Shown piece after piece: positions 1 through 9,500 of a stretch of 64,000 nucleotides of DNA. The stretch covers positions 1 through 64,000 of the forward strand of contig NZ_JPRF03000019.1 of NCBI RefSeq assembly GCF_001188955.3. The letters run 5' to 3'. The stretch's first letter is position 1. Each line of letters opens with the position of its first letter. The notes beneath the pieces were generated by a model, which was not told the origin of the DNA, did not search any database, and saw only the letters and a list, made by a program, of their open reading frames with translations. The translations under genes and the position numbers were made by a program. Origin of the DNA: Kitasatospora aureofaciens (GTDB lineage Bacteria; Actinomycetota; Actinomycetes; Streptomycetales; Streptomycetaceae).

Positions 1-1
1 T

Positions 2-430
2 GCGGCCGCCGGTGCCGAGGGTGCCGCCCCGGCGGTGCGGGCGGACCGGCCGCGGCGGACGCGGTCGGTGTCGGAGGGGTCGGCGAGCCAGGGGGCCGCC
101 GAGGCTCCGGACACTCCGGCCACTTCTGAAGCCCCGGCCGCTGAAGGCGCTCCCGCAGCCCCGGCCGCTCCTGCCGCCGAGGGTGTCCCGGCGGTCCGGG
201 CGGACCGGCCGCGGCGGACACGGTCGGTGTCCGAGGGCTCGGTCAGCCAGACAGCCGATGAAGCTCCTGCGGCTCCTGCGGCTCCTGCGCGGCCCCGGTC
301 CTCCGACGCGCCCTGGCACAACCCGGTGCCGGCCCGCGACGAGAAGCCCTCGGGTGAGGAACCGGACGGGGCGGCGGAGAAGGACGAGAACTCGGCCGGA
401 GCGGCCGACCAGGACGGAGACGGCACGTGA
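2..430 (+). CDS. C-terminal tail of the complex I subunit gene upstream of nuoH (partial)
   Basis: The reading frame is open from the left edge of the window to a TGA that overlaps the nuoH start by 4 bases (GTGA), so it is the upstream gene of the same operon. Only a low-complexity Ala/Pro/Glu-rich tail of about 142 residues is visible. It contains two copies of a 20-odd-residue unit around the core [16 protein letters not shown], followed by an acidic end. Conserved enzyme motifs are absent, so I cannot tell whether this is an extended NuoC, NuoD or NuoG type subunit. The basic patch in each repeat may bind acidic lipids or nucleic acid, but that is speculation. Confidence 0.6.
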   Translation, partial: AAAGAEGAAPAVRADRPRRTRSVSEGSASQGAAEAPDTPATSEAPAAEGAPAAPAAPAAEGVPAVRADRPRRTRSVSEGSVSQTADEAPAAPAAPARPRSSDAPWHNPVPARDEKPSGEEPDGAAEKDENSAGAADQDGDGT

Positions 431-1386
431 ACCTGCTCGACACGGTGCTCCGCTGCGTCGCCACCCTCGTCGTCTTCCTGGTCTTTCCGCTGGTCATCGG
501 CCAGACCGAGCACAAGGTCATGGCGCACATGCAGGGCCGGCTCGGCCCGATGTACGCGGGCGGCTTCCACGGCTGGGCGCAGCTCGTCGCCGACGGCGTG
601 AAGTTCGCGCAGAAGGAGGACATCGTCCCCGCCGGGGCGGACCGCCGGATCTTCCAGCTGGCGCCCGCCGTCTCGCTGCTGCCGTACCTGTTCGTGCTGC
701 TGGCGATCCCGGTCGGCCCGGACGGCTTCGTCGGCCAGGCGATCGACGCCGGACTGTTCTTCGTGCTGGCCGTGATGGGCGTCGGCGTGATCGGCAAGCT
801 GATGGCCGGCTGGGCCTCGGCGAACAAGTTCTCGCTGCTCGGCGGTCTGCGCACGGCCGCGCAGCTGATGTCCTACGAGCTGCCGATGGTGCTCGCCGCG
901 GCCTCGGTGGCGATGGCCGCGGGCACCCTGTCGCTGCCCGGGATCCTGGACGCCTGGCACTGGTACTGGCTGCCCTGGCAGATCATCGGCGCCTTCGTGT
1001 TCTTCACGGCCGGCCTGGCCGAGCTCCAGCGGCCGCCGTTCGACATGCCGGTCGCCGACTCGGAGATCATCTTCGGCGCGTACACCGAGTACACCGGTCT
1101 GCGCTTCGCGCTGTTCCTGCTGTCCGAGTACGTGGGCATCCTGGTGGTGTCGGCGCTGACGGCGGTGCTCTTCCTCGGCGGCTGGCACGGGCCGATGGCC
1201 GACCAGCTCGGCTGGCTGTGGATGCTCCTCAAGACCTTCGCACTGGCCTTCGTGGTCATCTGGCTGCGGGTCACCTACCCGCGCCTGCGCGAGGACCAGC
1301 TGATGCGCTTCGCGTGGGTGGGGCTGATCCCGCTCGCACTCGTCCAGCTGGCCCTCACCGGCATCATCAAGGTGGCGATCTCATGA
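427..1386 (+). CDS. nuoH: NADH-quinone oxidoreductase subunit H (NuoH)
   Basis: Membrane subunit of complex I that links the peripheral arm to the proton-pumping arm and forms part of the quinone site. The 319-residue protein is hydrophobic throughout, with about eight membrane segments. It has the family stretches [19 protein letters not shown] near the N-terminus and the acidic loop [20 protein letters not shown] around residues 200-220, which contributes to the quinone channel. Length is slightly short of the usual 320-450. The start is GTG, overlapping the upstream stop by 4 bases; the stop overlaps the nuoI start the same way, so translation is probably coupled. Confidence 0.95.
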   Translation: MNLLDTVLRCVATLVVFLVFPLVIGQTEHKVMAHMQGRLGPMYAGGFHGWAQLVADGVKFAQKEDIVPAGADRRIFQLAPAVSLLPYLFVLLAIPVGPDGFVGQAIDAGLFFVLAVMGVGVIGKLMAGWASANKFSLLGGLRTAAQLMSYELPMVLAAASVAMAAGTLSLPGILDAWHWYWLPWQIIGAFVFFTAGLAELQRPPFDMPVADSEIIFGAYTEYTGLRFALFLLSEYVGILVVSALTAVLFLGGWHGPMADQLGWLWMLLKTFALAFVVIWLRVTYPRLREDQLMRFAWVGLIPLALVQLALTGIIKVAIS

Positions 1387-1946
1387 GTTTTCCCGGTGTC
1401 GGTCTGGCCAAGGGGCTGGCCGTGACGCTGCGGACGATGACGAAGAAGAGCGTCACCGCGCAGTACCCCGACGTGCAGCCGGTGCTGCCGCCGCGTTCGC
1501 GCGGCGTCATCGCGCTGCTGGAGGAGAACTGCACGGTGTGCATGCTCTGCGCGCGCGAGTGCCCGGACTGGTGCATCTACATCGACTCCCACAAGGAGAC
1601 GCTGCCGGCCGCCGAGCCGAACGCGCGGGCCCGCACCCGCAACGTGCTGGACCGGTTCGCCATCGACTTCTCGCTCTGCATGTACTGCGGGATCTGCATC
1701 GAGGTGTGCCCCTTCGACGCGCTGTTCTGGTCGCCGGAGTTCGAGTACGCGGAGACCGACATCCACGAGCTGACCCACGAGCGGGAGAAGCTCCGGGAGT
1801 GGATGTGGACCGTCCCGGCGCCGCCGGCGCTGGACCCGGCGGCCGAGGAGCCCAAGGAGATCGCCACCGCGCGCAAGGCGGCGGACAAGCTGGCGGCTGC
1901 GGCTGCGGCTGCGGCCGACGCCGAGGAGAAGGGTGACGACGCATGA
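1383..1946 (+). CDS. nuoI: NADH-quinone oxidoreductase subunit I (NuoI), divergent type
   Basis: Peripheral-arm subunit carrying two [4Fe-4S] clusters that pass electrons towards the quinone. The 187-residue protein has Cys50, Cys53, Cys56, Cys60 and Cys99, Cys102, Cys105, Cys109 in the two CxxCxxCxxxCP ferredoxin motifs. The first motif continues [16 protein letters not shown], unlike the main actinobacterial NuoI as I remember it, which suggests the second nuo cluster known in Streptomyces. A C-terminal extension ends in a polyalanine run encoded by GCG/GCT repeats. Four-base overlaps with nuoH and nuoJ. Confidence 0.93.
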   Translation: MSFPGVGLAKGLAVTLRTMTKKSVTAQYPDVQPVLPPRSRGVIALLEENCTVCMLCARECPDWCIYIDSHKETLPAAEPNARARTRNVLDRFAIDFSLCMYCGICIEVCPFDALFWSPEFEYAETDIHELTHEREKLREWMWTVPAPPALDPAAEEPKEIATARKAADKLAAAAAAAADAEEKGDDA

Positions 1947-2656
1947 CGGGCGCTGCCACGCTCCTCGCGGCGACCGGTTCGTTGGAGCCGGCCGCCCGTT
2001 CGTTCCTGTCCCCGACCGGCCAGGAGATCGTCTTCCTGCTGGTCGGCATCGCGGTGCTCGGCTCGGCGGTGGCCTCCGTCACCACCAAGCAACTGGTGCA
2101 CGCCGCGCTCTGGCTGGTGGTCGCGCTCGGCGGGCTTGCGGTGGAGTTCCTGCTGCTCACGGCCGAGTTCATCGCCTGGGTGCAGGTGCTGATCTACCTG
2201 GGCTCGGTGATCGTCCTGGTGCTGTTCGGGCTGATGCTCACCAAGGCGCCGATCGGGCGCTCCCCGGACGCCGACTCCAAGAACCGCTGGGTCGCCCTGG
2301 TCGTCGCGCTGGCCTCGGCCGGGACGCTGGTGACGCTGGTCGTCGATGCCTTCCGGACCTCCTGGATCGACCTCGGCGCGGGCGGCGGCTCGGCCGCCGT
2401 CACCGGGGCCAGTCTGTTCCGGAACTGGGTGCTGCCTTTCGAGGCGCTGTCCGTGCTGCTGCTGGCGGCGCTGGTCGGCGCGATCGTGCTGTCTCGCGGG
2501 GCCAAGCGCCGGGTGCCCGCGCCGCGGGCGGGCAGGCTGCGGGCCGGACGGCCGGTCGGGTCGAACGGGACCGTCGCCGCGACCGCGCCGCGCACCGCCC
2601 CGGAGGCCGCCGCGCCCTCCGCGCCGTCCACGCCGTCCGTGACGGAGGAGAGCTGA
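1943..2656 (+). CDS. nuoJ: NADH-quinone oxidoreductase subunit J (NuoJ)
   Basis: Small membrane subunit of complex I. The 237-residue protein shows the family features: an N-terminal helix ending in the [17 protein letters not shown] stretch, a conserved acidic residue in the third helix region ([18 protein letters not shown]) and a GAIVLS stretch in the last helix. About 60 extra residues at the C-terminus are Ala/Pro/Arg-rich and probably disordered in the cytoplasm. Start ATG overlaps the nuoI stop by 4 bases; its own stop shares one base with the nuoK start (TGATG). Confidence 0.92.
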   Translation: MTGAATLLAATGSLEPAARSFLSPTGQEIVFLLVGIAVLGSAVASVTTKQLVHAALWLVVALGGLAVEFLLLTAEFIAWVQVLIYLGSVIVLVLFGLMLTKAPIGRSPDADSKNRWVALVVALASAGTLVTLVVDAFRTSWIDLGAGGGSAAVTGASLFRNWVLPFEALSVLLLAALVGAIVLSRGAKRRVPAPRAGRLRAGRPVGSNGTVAATAPRTAPEAAAPSAPSTPSVTEES

Positions 2657-3033
2657 TGCACCTCGCCTACCCCGTCGTCCTCTCCGCGCTGCTGTTCAGC
2701 GTCGGCGTGTACGGCGTCCTCGCCCGGCGCAACGCCGTCCTGGTGCTGATGTCCGTCGAGCTGATGCTCAACGCCGTCAACCTCAACCTGGTCGCCTTCG
2801 ACGCCTGGCTGCGCGACTCGCTGCACGCCGGGCAGGCGCTCACCCTGTTCACCATCACCGTCGCCGCCGCCGAGATCGGGCTGGGGCTCGCCATCGTCCT
2901 GCTGCTGTTCCGGGCCCGGGGCACCGCGGACATCGACCGGGCCACCGCGCTCGGCGACCCGGCCGAGCCGTACGCCTCCGTCGAGGAGGAGCCGGCCGCA
3001 GCCGAGGCACTGAAGGGCCGGGCCACCGCATGA
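2656..3033 (+). CDS. nuoK: NADH-quinone oxidoreductase subunit K (NuoK)
   Basis: Small antiporter-like membrane subunit of complex I. The 125-residue protein has three helices, with the conserved Glu in [16 protein letters not shown] (helix 2) and a second Glu in [16 protein letters not shown] (helix 3); both are part of the proton path in the family. The usual length is about 100; the extra 25 residues form an acidic tail. It starts in the TGATG overlap with nuoJ and ends in a 4-base overlap with nuoL. Confidence 0.94.
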   Translation: MHLAYPVVLSALLFSVGVYGVLARRNAVLVLMSVELMLNAVNLNLVAFDAWLRDSLHAGQALTLFTITVAAAEIGLGLAIVLLLFRARGTADIDRATALGDPAEPYASVEEEPAAAEALKGRATA

Positions 3034-5090
3034 ACCTCGCCCTGCCCGCCCTCGTCCCCGCGCTGCCCGCCCTGGGCGCCGCCGCGACCCTGGCCGCCGG
3101 CAAGAAGGCGCCCGGGCTGGCCCGGCCGCTGGCGATCGTCCCGGTCGCCGTCTCGGCAGTGCTCGCCCTGGTGGTCGCCCTCCAGCTGGGCACCGGTCAG
3201 ACCCTGGACGCGGCCACCCGGCTCACCCCGACCGGCGGCCCGGACATCTCGCTGGCCGTCCACCTGGACGGCTTCAGCTCGCTGATCTCCGTCCTGGTCG
3301 GTGTGGTCGCCACCTGCGTCCAGGTCTACTCGACCGCGTACCTGAAGGCGGACCCGCGCTACCCCTCGTACGCGGCGCTGGTCTCGCTGTTCACCGCGGC
3401 GATGTTCCTGGTGGTCTTCTCGGGCGACCTGATCGTGCTGCTGGTCGGCTGGGAGGTCATGGGCGTCTGCTCGTACTTCCTGATCGGCCACCACTGGGAG
3501 ACCGCGGACGCCCGCTCGGCCTCGCTCAAGGCCTTCCTGGTCACCAAGCTCGGTGACGTGCCGTTCCTGTTCGGGATCTTCCTGCTCGGCGCGGACGTCC
3601 ACAGCTTCCGCATCCCGGACGTGCTGGCGGCCGCGGGCGAGGGCAGGCTCGGCCACCCGACGCTGATCGCGCTGCTGCTGCTCGCCGGCGTGGCCGGCAA
3701 GAGCGCCCAGTTCCCGCTGCACACCTGGCTCCCGGACGCGATGGCCGGTCCGACGCCGGTTTCCGCGCTGATCCACGCCGCCACCATGGTCGCGGCCGGC
3801 ATCTACCTGGTGGCCCGGCTGATGCCGGTGTTCCTGCAGTCGGGCGCGGCACTGGTCGTGCTCGCCGTGATGGCCGCCGTGACGATGATCGGCTCGGCGC
3901 TGTGCGCACTCGCCCAGGACGACCTCAAGCGGGTGCTCGCCTACTCCACCGTCGGCCAGCTCGGCTACATGGCCGGCGCGCTGGCCAGCGGGGACCGCGA
4001 GGCCTCGGTGTTCCACCTCGTCAGCCACGGCGCGTTCAAGGCCCTGCTGTTCCTGGCCGCCGGCGTGGTGATCCACGCCGCGCACACCAACTCGATCTCC
4101 GCGATGTCCCGGATCCCGGGGCTGCGCAAGCGGGTGCCGGACGCCTACTGGACGACGGGCATCGCGCTGGTCGCGCTGGCCGGGCTGCCGCCGTTCTCCG
4201 GCTTCTTCAGCAAGGAGGCGGTGCTGACCGCCGCCGAGCACGCCGCCAACGGCGAGGCGCTGACCAACGGGCTCGGCCCGGCCTCGGGGGTGCCGCAGGC
4301 GGCCGGCTGGATCGTGCTGATCTCGGCCGGGCTCACCGCCCTGCTGACCGGCGCCTACGCCACCCGGTTGTTCCTGGTGACCTTCCACAGCCCGGCCGGT
4401 GCGGCCGCGGCGGCACCGGAGGTGCTGCCCGCCGCCGACCGGGCGACGGTGGTGGCCGACCACGAGGCGGACGCGCCGTACTCGCCCGAGCTGGACGAGG
4501 CCGACCCGGCCACCGCCGAGCCGCCCGCGATGCGCTGGCCGCTCTGGGTGCTGGCCGTTCCGACCATGGCCTTCGGCGTCGCCGGGCTGCGCCCGGACTG
4601 GCTGCCCGCGCTGCTGGACGGCGGCTCGCTGCGCCCCACCGGCGTCACCGCCGTGACCGGCACCGGGCTCGCCGTGGTCGGGGTGCTCGCCGCCTACGGC
4701 GCCTGGCGCTCGGCCACCGCGCGGCTGGCCACCGGCCGTCCCGCCCCGGCCGCCGTCGGCCGGGTGCCCGAGCAGGCCGGAGCCCCGGCCGCCGAGGTGA
4801 TCGTCGCCGACCCCGGGCGCACCCTGCTCGGCCCGCTGTTCGGCCCGGCCCGGCACGGCTTCGGCGTCGACCGGCTGTACCACGCGCTGTTCGTCCGCCC
4901 GGTGGCCGCCGCCGCCCAGCTGGTCCGCTTCCTCGACCGCGAGGTCGTCGAGGGCTACGTCCAGGGCAGCGGGATCGGCGCCAACCTGCTCGGCCGGGCC
5001 GTCCGGCTCGCGCAGACCGGCAACGCGCAGACCTACCTCAGCGCGCTGCTCGCCGGGGTCGTCCTGCTCGCCGTCCTGGTGGCGGTGTAG
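3030..5090 (+). CDS. nuoL: NADH-quinone oxidoreductase subunit L (NuoL)
   Basis: Largest antiporter-like proton-pumping subunit of complex I. The 686-residue protein has the antiporter core: the Glu in [17 protein letters not shown], the lysine/His stretch [35 protein letters not shown] and the FSKEAVL stretch after the discontinuous helix. About 60 hydrophilic residues interrupt the late helices (around residues 460-510). The C-terminal long lateral helix and final transmembrane anchor are present. Starts in an ATGA overlap with nuoK; 53 bases separate it from nuoM, the only real gap in this operon apart from a 2-base gap before nuoN. Confidence 0.95.
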   Translation: MNLALPALVPALPALGAAATLAAGKKAPGLARPLAIVPVAVSAVLALVVALQLGTGQTLDAATRLTPTGGPDISLAVHLDGFSSLISVLVGVVATCVQVYSTAYLKADPRYPSYAALVSLFTAAMFLVVFSGDLIVLLVGWEVMGVCSYFLIGHHWETADARSASLKAFLVTKLGDVPFLFGIFLLGADVHSFRIPDVLAAAGEGRLGHPTLIALLLLAGVAGKSAQFPLHTWLPDAMAGPTPVSALIHAATMVAAGIYLVARLMPVFLQSGAALVVLAVMAAVTMIGSALCALAQDDLKRVLAYSTVGQLGYMAGALASGDREASVFHLVSHGAFKALLFLAAGVVIHAAHTNSISAMSRIPGLRKRVPDAYWTTGIALVALAGLPPFSGFFSKEAVLTAAEHAANGEALTNGLGPASGVPQAAGWIVLISAGLTALLTGAYATRLFLVTFHSPAGAAAAAPEVLPAADRATVVADHEADAPYSPELDEADPATAEPPAMRWPLWVLAVPTMAFGVAGLRPDWLPALLDGGSLRPTGVTAVTGTGLAVVGVLAAYGAWRSATARLATGRPAPAAVGRVPEQAGAPAAEVIVADPGRTLLGPLFGPARHGFGVDRLYHALFVRPVAAAAQLVRFLDREVVEGYVQGSGIGANLLGRAVRLAQTGNAQTYLSALLAGVVLLAVLVAV

Positions 5091-5143
5091 CCGGTGCTGC
5101 TGTCCTCCACCCCCGTCCCGTTCACCCCAGCTGGGAGCCCCCG

Positions 5144-6724
5144 ATGAACGCGGTCCTCATCGCCCTCCTGGTGCTGCCACTGCTCGGCGCCGCGCTCACC
5201 CTGGCGCCCGTGTTCGGACCGGACCGGGCCGTCGCCGACCGGCGGGCGCTGCGGCTGAACTCCGTGGTCACCGGCGCGGTGTTCCTGGTCTCCGTCGCCC
5301 TCGCGGCCGGCTTCGACCACGGCTCGCCGGCCCGGATGCAGGCCACCACCGACGTGTCCTGGATCCCGGCCCTGCACGTGCGCTTCCACCTCGGGGTGGA
5401 CGGCGTCTCGCTGCCGCTGATCGTGCTGACCGCGCTGCTCACCTTCCTCTGCGCGCTGTACTCGGAGAAGCGGCTGCCGGGCGGGGAGGCCCGGGACGCA
5501 GCCCCTGACGAGCACCGTCCCTCCGGGCAGGCCTTCGTCGGGCTGTTCCTGCTCCTCGAAGTCGGCATGCTCGCCACCTTTGCGGTCCTGGACCTCCTGC
5601 TCTTCTTCCTGGCCTTCGAGATCGTGCTGATCCCGATGTACTTCCTGATCGCCCGCTGGGGGAGCGGCGCGAAGACCCCGGCCGCCAACCGGTTCATCCT
5701 GTACACGCTGCTCGGCTCGGCCGTGATGCTGCTCGGCTTCCTGCTGATCGGCAGCAAGGCCGGCACCTTCGACATGCAGGCGCTGGCCGCCGCGCACGGC
5801 CACGGCCTGAGCCACACCACCCAGGTGATCGCCGCACTGGCGATCATGGTCGGGCTGGCGGTCAAGGCCCCCGCCTGGCCGCTGCACAGCTGGCTCCCCG
5901 ACGCGCACACCGCCGCCCCGACGGTGGGCTCGGTGCTGCTCGCCGGCGTGCTGCTGAAGATGGGCACCTACGGTCTGGTCCGCGTCCTGCTGCCGGTCGT
6001 GCCGGACGGCACCGCGACGCTCGCCCCCTACCTGGGCGCCTTCGCCGCCGTCGGCATCGTCTACGGCTCGCTGGCCTGCCTGGCGCTCGCCCGCCCCGGA
6101 TCCAAGGGCGACCTCAAGCGCCTGATCGCGTACTCCTCCGTCGGCCACATGGGCTTCGTGCTGCTGGGCATCGCCTCCCTCACCCCGGTGGGCGTCAACG
6201 GGGCGCTGTTCGCCAACATCGCCCACGGTCTGATCACCGGTCTGCTGTTCTTCGTCGTCGGCGCGCTCAAGGACCGCTACGGCACGGCGGACCTCGACAC
6301 CCTCTCCGGCGCCACCGGCGCCGCCCTGTACGGGCGGGCACCCCGGATCGGCGCGCTGCTCGCCTTCGCCGCCGTCGCCAGCCTCGGCCTGCCCGGGCTG
6401 GCCGGCTTCTGGGGCGAACTGCTCGCCATGTTCGGCGCCTTCGACCCGGCCGCCGGCCTGTCGCGCCCCGCCTTCGTCACCTACATGGTCCTGGCCGGCC
6501 TCGGCACCCTCCTCACCGCCGCGTACCTGCTGATCGTGGTCAAGCGCGTCTGCATGGGCGACCCCGCGCAGCCCGCACCGGTGGACCGGCTGCCCGACCT
6601 GCGCCCGTACGAGGCCGTCAGCTGGACGCCGCTGGCCGCGCTCACCCTGGTGGCCGGGCTGTGGCCCGCTCTCCTGCTCGGCCTCTCCGACCCTGCCGTC
6701 AAGCACCTCCTCGGGGGTGGCTGA
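5144..6724 (+). CDS. nuoM: NADH-quinone oxidoreductase subunit M (NuoM)
   Basis: Antiporter-like proton-pumping subunit of complex I. The 526-residue protein carries the key Glu in LLFFLAFEIVLIPMYFLI and the conserved VKAPAWPLHSWLPDAHTAAPTVGSV block with the pumping Lys/His. The ATG at 5144 is chosen because a GGGAGC ribosome-binding sequence lies just before it and the protein then begins MNAVLIALLVLPLLG, as in the family; the frame is open far upstream but that part overlaps nuoL. Confidence 0.95.
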   Translation: MNAVLIALLVLPLLGAALTLAPVFGPDRAVADRRALRLNSVVTGAVFLVSVALAAGFDHGSPARMQATTDVSWIPALHVRFHLGVDGVSLPLIVLTALLTFLCALYSEKRLPGGEARDAAPDEHRPSGQAFVGLFLLLEVGMLATFAVLDLLLFFLAFEIVLIPMYFLIARWGSGAKTPAANRFILYTLLGSAVMLLGFLLIGSKAGTFDMQALAAAHGHGLSHTTQVIAALAIMVGLAVKAPAWPLHSWLPDAHTAAPTVGSVLLAGVLLKMGTYGLVRVLLPVVPDGTATLAPYLGAFAAVGIVYGSLACLALARPGSKGDLKRLIAYSSVGHMGFVLLGIASLTPVGVNGALFANIAHGLITGLLFFVVGALKDRYGTADLDTLSGATGAALYGRAPRIGALLAFAAVASLGLPGLAGFWGELLAMFGAFDPAAGLSRPAFVTYMVLAGLGTLLTAAYLLIVVKRVCMGDPAQPAPVDRLPDLRPYEAVSWTPLAALTLVAGLWPALLLGLSDPAVKHLLGGG

Positions 6725-6726
6725 CC

Positions 6727-8346
6727 GTGCTCGCAGCCCACACCGCCGCACTCGGACCTCACTCCACGGGGCAGCACACTGTGACCTCCCTCGCCGTAGC
6801 CAACCCGGGCAGCCTGATCCAGTCCGTGGACTGGGTGGCGATCGCGCCCCCGCTGATCGCCGCCGTGGCCGCCCTCGCGGTGCTGGTCACCGACCTGTTC
6901 CTGCCCGAGCGGCACAAGAAGTGGCTCGGCCGCCTCGCCGCGGCCGGACTCGCCCTCGCCCTCATCGCACTCCTCCCGCTGACCGGTTGGTCACCCCGAG
7001 CGACCTTCTGTGTCCGGAACGTAGCAGCGGCCACTGACACTCCGCCGGTCGGCGGCCCTGCCGCGGCCGGCTGCTCCTACGTCGCCGACCACTTCGCCCT
7101 GGTGTTCCAGCTGCTCGCCCTCGGCGGCGCGCTGATCGCGGCCCTGCTGTCGATGCACACGGTCGAGAAGGAGCGGCTGCCGGGCGGCGAGTACTGGTTC
7201 CTGCTGCTCTCCAGCGCCACCGGCGCCGCCCTGCTGCCGGCCTCCCGCGACCTCGCCACCATGGTGATCGCCCTGGAGGTCGCCTCGCTGCCCGCGTTCG
7301 CCCTGGTCGCGCTGCGCCGGGACGGGCGGGGCGCGGAGGCCGCGCTCAAGTTCTTCGTCTCCTCGGTGACCGCGACCGCCGTGATGCTGCTCGGCATCGG
7401 CTTCGTCTACGCGGCGAGCGGCAGCCTGCACCTCGGCGCCGTCGCCCAGGGCCTGGAGCACGCGCCCGGCCAGCTCAAGCCGCTGGCCGAGGCCGGGGCC
7501 GTGCTGACCCTGGTCGGCTTCGCCTTCAAGGTCGCCGCCGTCCCGTTCCACTTCTGGGTGCCCGACACCTACACCGGCGCCCCGCTGCCGGTGGCCGGCT
7601 ACCTCTCGGTGGTCGGCAAGGCGGCCGGCCTGTCCGGTCTGGCGCTCGCCACCACCGTCGCGTTCCGCCCGTACGCCCACACCTGGGGCCTGGCGCTCGC
7701 CGTGCTGGCGGCCGTCACCATGACCGTCGGCAACGTCGGCGCGCTGCGGCAGCGCTTCGACACCCGGTACAGCGCGGTGCGGCTGCTCGCCTGGTCCTCG
7801 GTCGGCCAGGCCGGGTACCTGCTGGTGCCGCTCGCCGCCGCCGGGTACGCGCCCACCGGTGCCGACCCGCTCGGTGCGACCGCCGCGTACGCGCTGATCT
7901 ACGGCGTGGTGAACCTCGGCGCCTTCGGGGTGGTCGCCGCCGTCGGCCGTCGGGCCGGGACCAGCGTGGACGACTTCCGCGGCCTGTTCGCCCGCAACCG
8001 CTGGACGGCGCTCGCGATGGCCTTCTTCCTGCTCTGCCTGGCCGGGCTGCCGCCGGGCGTGATCGGCCTGTTCGGCAAGGTCGTGGTGTTCCGCGCGGCG
8101 GTGGACGCCGGGCTGGGGTGGCTGGCCGTGGTGATGGCCGTCAACGTGGTCGTCGCCCTGTACTACTACCTGCTGTGGACGGCCCGGCTGTTCACCCCGG
8201 CCGACCCGGCGGCGGTCGCGGACGGTGCCGGGGCCCGGCTGCCGGTCAGCCTGACCGCCACGCTGGGGCTCACCGCCTCGGCGGCGGTGGTGCTGTCGGT
8301 CGCCCCGCAGCTGGTCCTCCAGGTCGCCGGCGGCAGTCTGTTCTGA
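6727..8346 (+). CDS. nuoN: NADH-quinone oxidoreductase subunit N (NuoN)
   Basis: Third antiporter-like subunit of complex I. The 539-residue protein has the Glu in [18 protein letters not shown] and the Lys-containing [26 protein letters not shown] stretch. A soluble Cys-containing loop ([10 protein letters not shown]...AGCSYV) follows the second helix, with two Cys about 35 residues apart that could form a disulfide if extracellular. GTG 6727 is chosen because GGGGGTGG (6713-6720) precedes it; GTG 6781, which gives a start [10 protein letters not shown], is the alternative. Last gene of the nuo operon, followed by a hairpin. Confidence 0.92.
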   Translation: MLAAHTAALGPHSTGQHTVTSLAVANPGSLIQSVDWVAIAPPLIAAVAALAVLVTDLFLPERHKKWLGRLAAAGLALALIALLPLTGWSPRATFCVRNVAAATDTPPVGGPAAAGCSYVADHFALVFQLLALGGALIAALLSMHTVEKERLPGGEYWFLLLSSATGAALLPASRDLATMVIALEVASLPAFALVALRRDGRGAEAALKFFVSSVTATAVMLLGIGFVYAASGSLHLGAVAQGLEHAPGQLKPLAEAGAVLTLVGFAFKVAAVPFHFWVPDTYTGAPLPVAGYLSVVGKAAGLSGLALATTVAFRPYAHTWGLALAVLAAVTMTVGNVGALRQRFDTRYSAVRLLAWSSVGQAGYLLVPLAAAGYAPTGADPLGATAAYALIYGVVNLGAFGVVAAVGRRAGTSVDDFRGLFARNRWTALAMAFFLLCLAGLPPGVIGLFGKVVVFRAAVDAGLGWLAVVMAVNVVVALYYYLLWTARLFTPADPAAVADGAGARLPVSLTATLGLTASAAVVLSVAPQLVLQVAGGSLF

Positions 8347-8353
8347 GCCCGGG

Positions 8354-8382
8354 CCCGGGCCGAGCGCAGTCGTCGGCCCGGG
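8354..8382 (+). terminator. hairpin after the nuo operon
   Basis: A perfect 10-base inverted repeat (CCCGGGCCGA / TCGGCCCGGG) with a 9-base loop begins 8 bases after the nuoN stop. There is no T-run, as is common for actinobacterial terminators. Confidence 0.55.
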
Positions 8383-8519
8383 GCCGTCCGGGTGGTGCGG
8401 CGGCGGCGCGGTGGTGTCGCGTCCGTCACAAGGGAACAAGGTCCCCGGCCCCACCCGTTGACCGGGCAAGAGGGACGAGGCGGAAAGGGCTTCCCCACCG
8501 CACCACTGGAGGGCCTGAC

Positions 8520-9383
8520 GTGCACAGCCGGCACAACGGACTGAGGACCGCCGTCCTGCTCGGTGGCCTCTCGGCGCTGATCCTGGTGATCGGCAGTTTC
8601 TTCGGCCGGACCGGCTTCGTGGTCGCCCTGCTGGTCGCCCTCGGGACCAACGCCTACGCCTACTGGAACAGCGACCGGATCGCGCTGCGGGCCATGCGGG
8701 CCCGCCCGGTCAGCGAGTTCGAGGCGCCGGGGCTGTACCGGATCGTGCGCGAGCTCTCCACCTCGGCCCGCCAGCCGATGCCCCGGCTCTACATCTCCCC
8801 GACCCCGGCCCCGAACGCCTTCGCGACCGGCCGCAACCCGCGCAACGCGGCGGTCTGCTGCACCGAGGGCATCCTGCAGATCCTGGACGACCGCGAGCTG
8901 CGGGGCGTGCTCGGGCACGAACTGAGCCACGTCTACAACCGGGACATCCTGATCTCCTCGGTCGCCGGGGCGCTGGCCTCGGTGGTGATGTTCCTGGTGA
9001 ACTTCGCCTGGCTGATCCCGTTCGGCCGGAGCGAGGACGACGACGGCCCCGGGCTGTTCGGGATGCTCGCCATCATGATCCTCGGGCCGATCGCCGCCGG
9101 ACTGATCCAGATGGCGGTCAGCCGATCCCGCGAGTACCAGGCCGACGCCGACGGCGCCCGGAGCACCGGTGACCCGCTCGCCCTCGCCAGCGCCCTGCGC
9201 AAGCTCGACGCCGGCACCCGCCAGCTTCCGCTCCCGCCGGAGCCCCAGCTGCAGACCGCGAGCCACATGATGATCGCCAGCCCCTTCCGCCCGGGCGAGG
9301 CCGGCGCCCGGCTGTTCTCCACCCACCCGCCGATGGCCGAGCGGATCGCCCGGCTGGAGCGGATGGCGGGGTACCGGGGGTAA
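8520..9383 (+). CDS. htpX: HtpX-like M48 membrane zinc protease
   Basis: Predicted membrane-bound metalloprotease that degrades misfolded or damaged membrane proteins. The 287-residue protein has two N-terminal helices (about 9-45), then the zinc motif HELSH at His133-His137 followed by a further pair of helices and the second zinc ligand region [13 protein letters not shown], typical of family M48B; it ends [13 protein letters not shown] as HtpX proteins do. The GTG start follows GGAGGG (8508-8513) by 6 bases. It lies directly downstream of the nuo operon, an arrangement I remember from the second nuo cluster of Streptomyces, and convergent with the next gene. Confidence 0.9.
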   Translation: MHSRHNGLRTAVLLGGLSALILVIGSFFGRTGFVVALLVALGTNAYAYWNSDRIALRAMRARPVSEFEAPGLYRIVRELSTSARQPMPRLYISPTPAPNAFATGRNPRNAAVCCTEGILQILDDRELRGVLGHELSHVYNRDILISSVAGALASVVMFLVNFAWLIPFGRSEDDDGPGLFGMLAIMILGPIAAGLIQMAVSRSREYQADADGARSTGDPLALASALRKLDAGTRQLPLPPEPQLQTASHMMIASPFRPGEAGARLFSTHPPMAERIARLERMAGYRG

Positions 9384-9500
9384 GGGCCGCTGAGCGGGCG
9401 CGGGTGGGGCGGCCCCGGAACTGGCCCCGGAGCTCGTTCGGGGCGCGGTCGTTCGTCGGCCCGCGGAGGCGTGGACCGGGGTGACGGGCCGCGGGCCGGC

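Noticed and set aside
12..1946. Long plus-strand frame running through nuoH into nuoI
   Set aside because: The part before 1383 is an Arg/Pro-rich shadow of nuoH; only the last 187 codons are a gene (nuoI).
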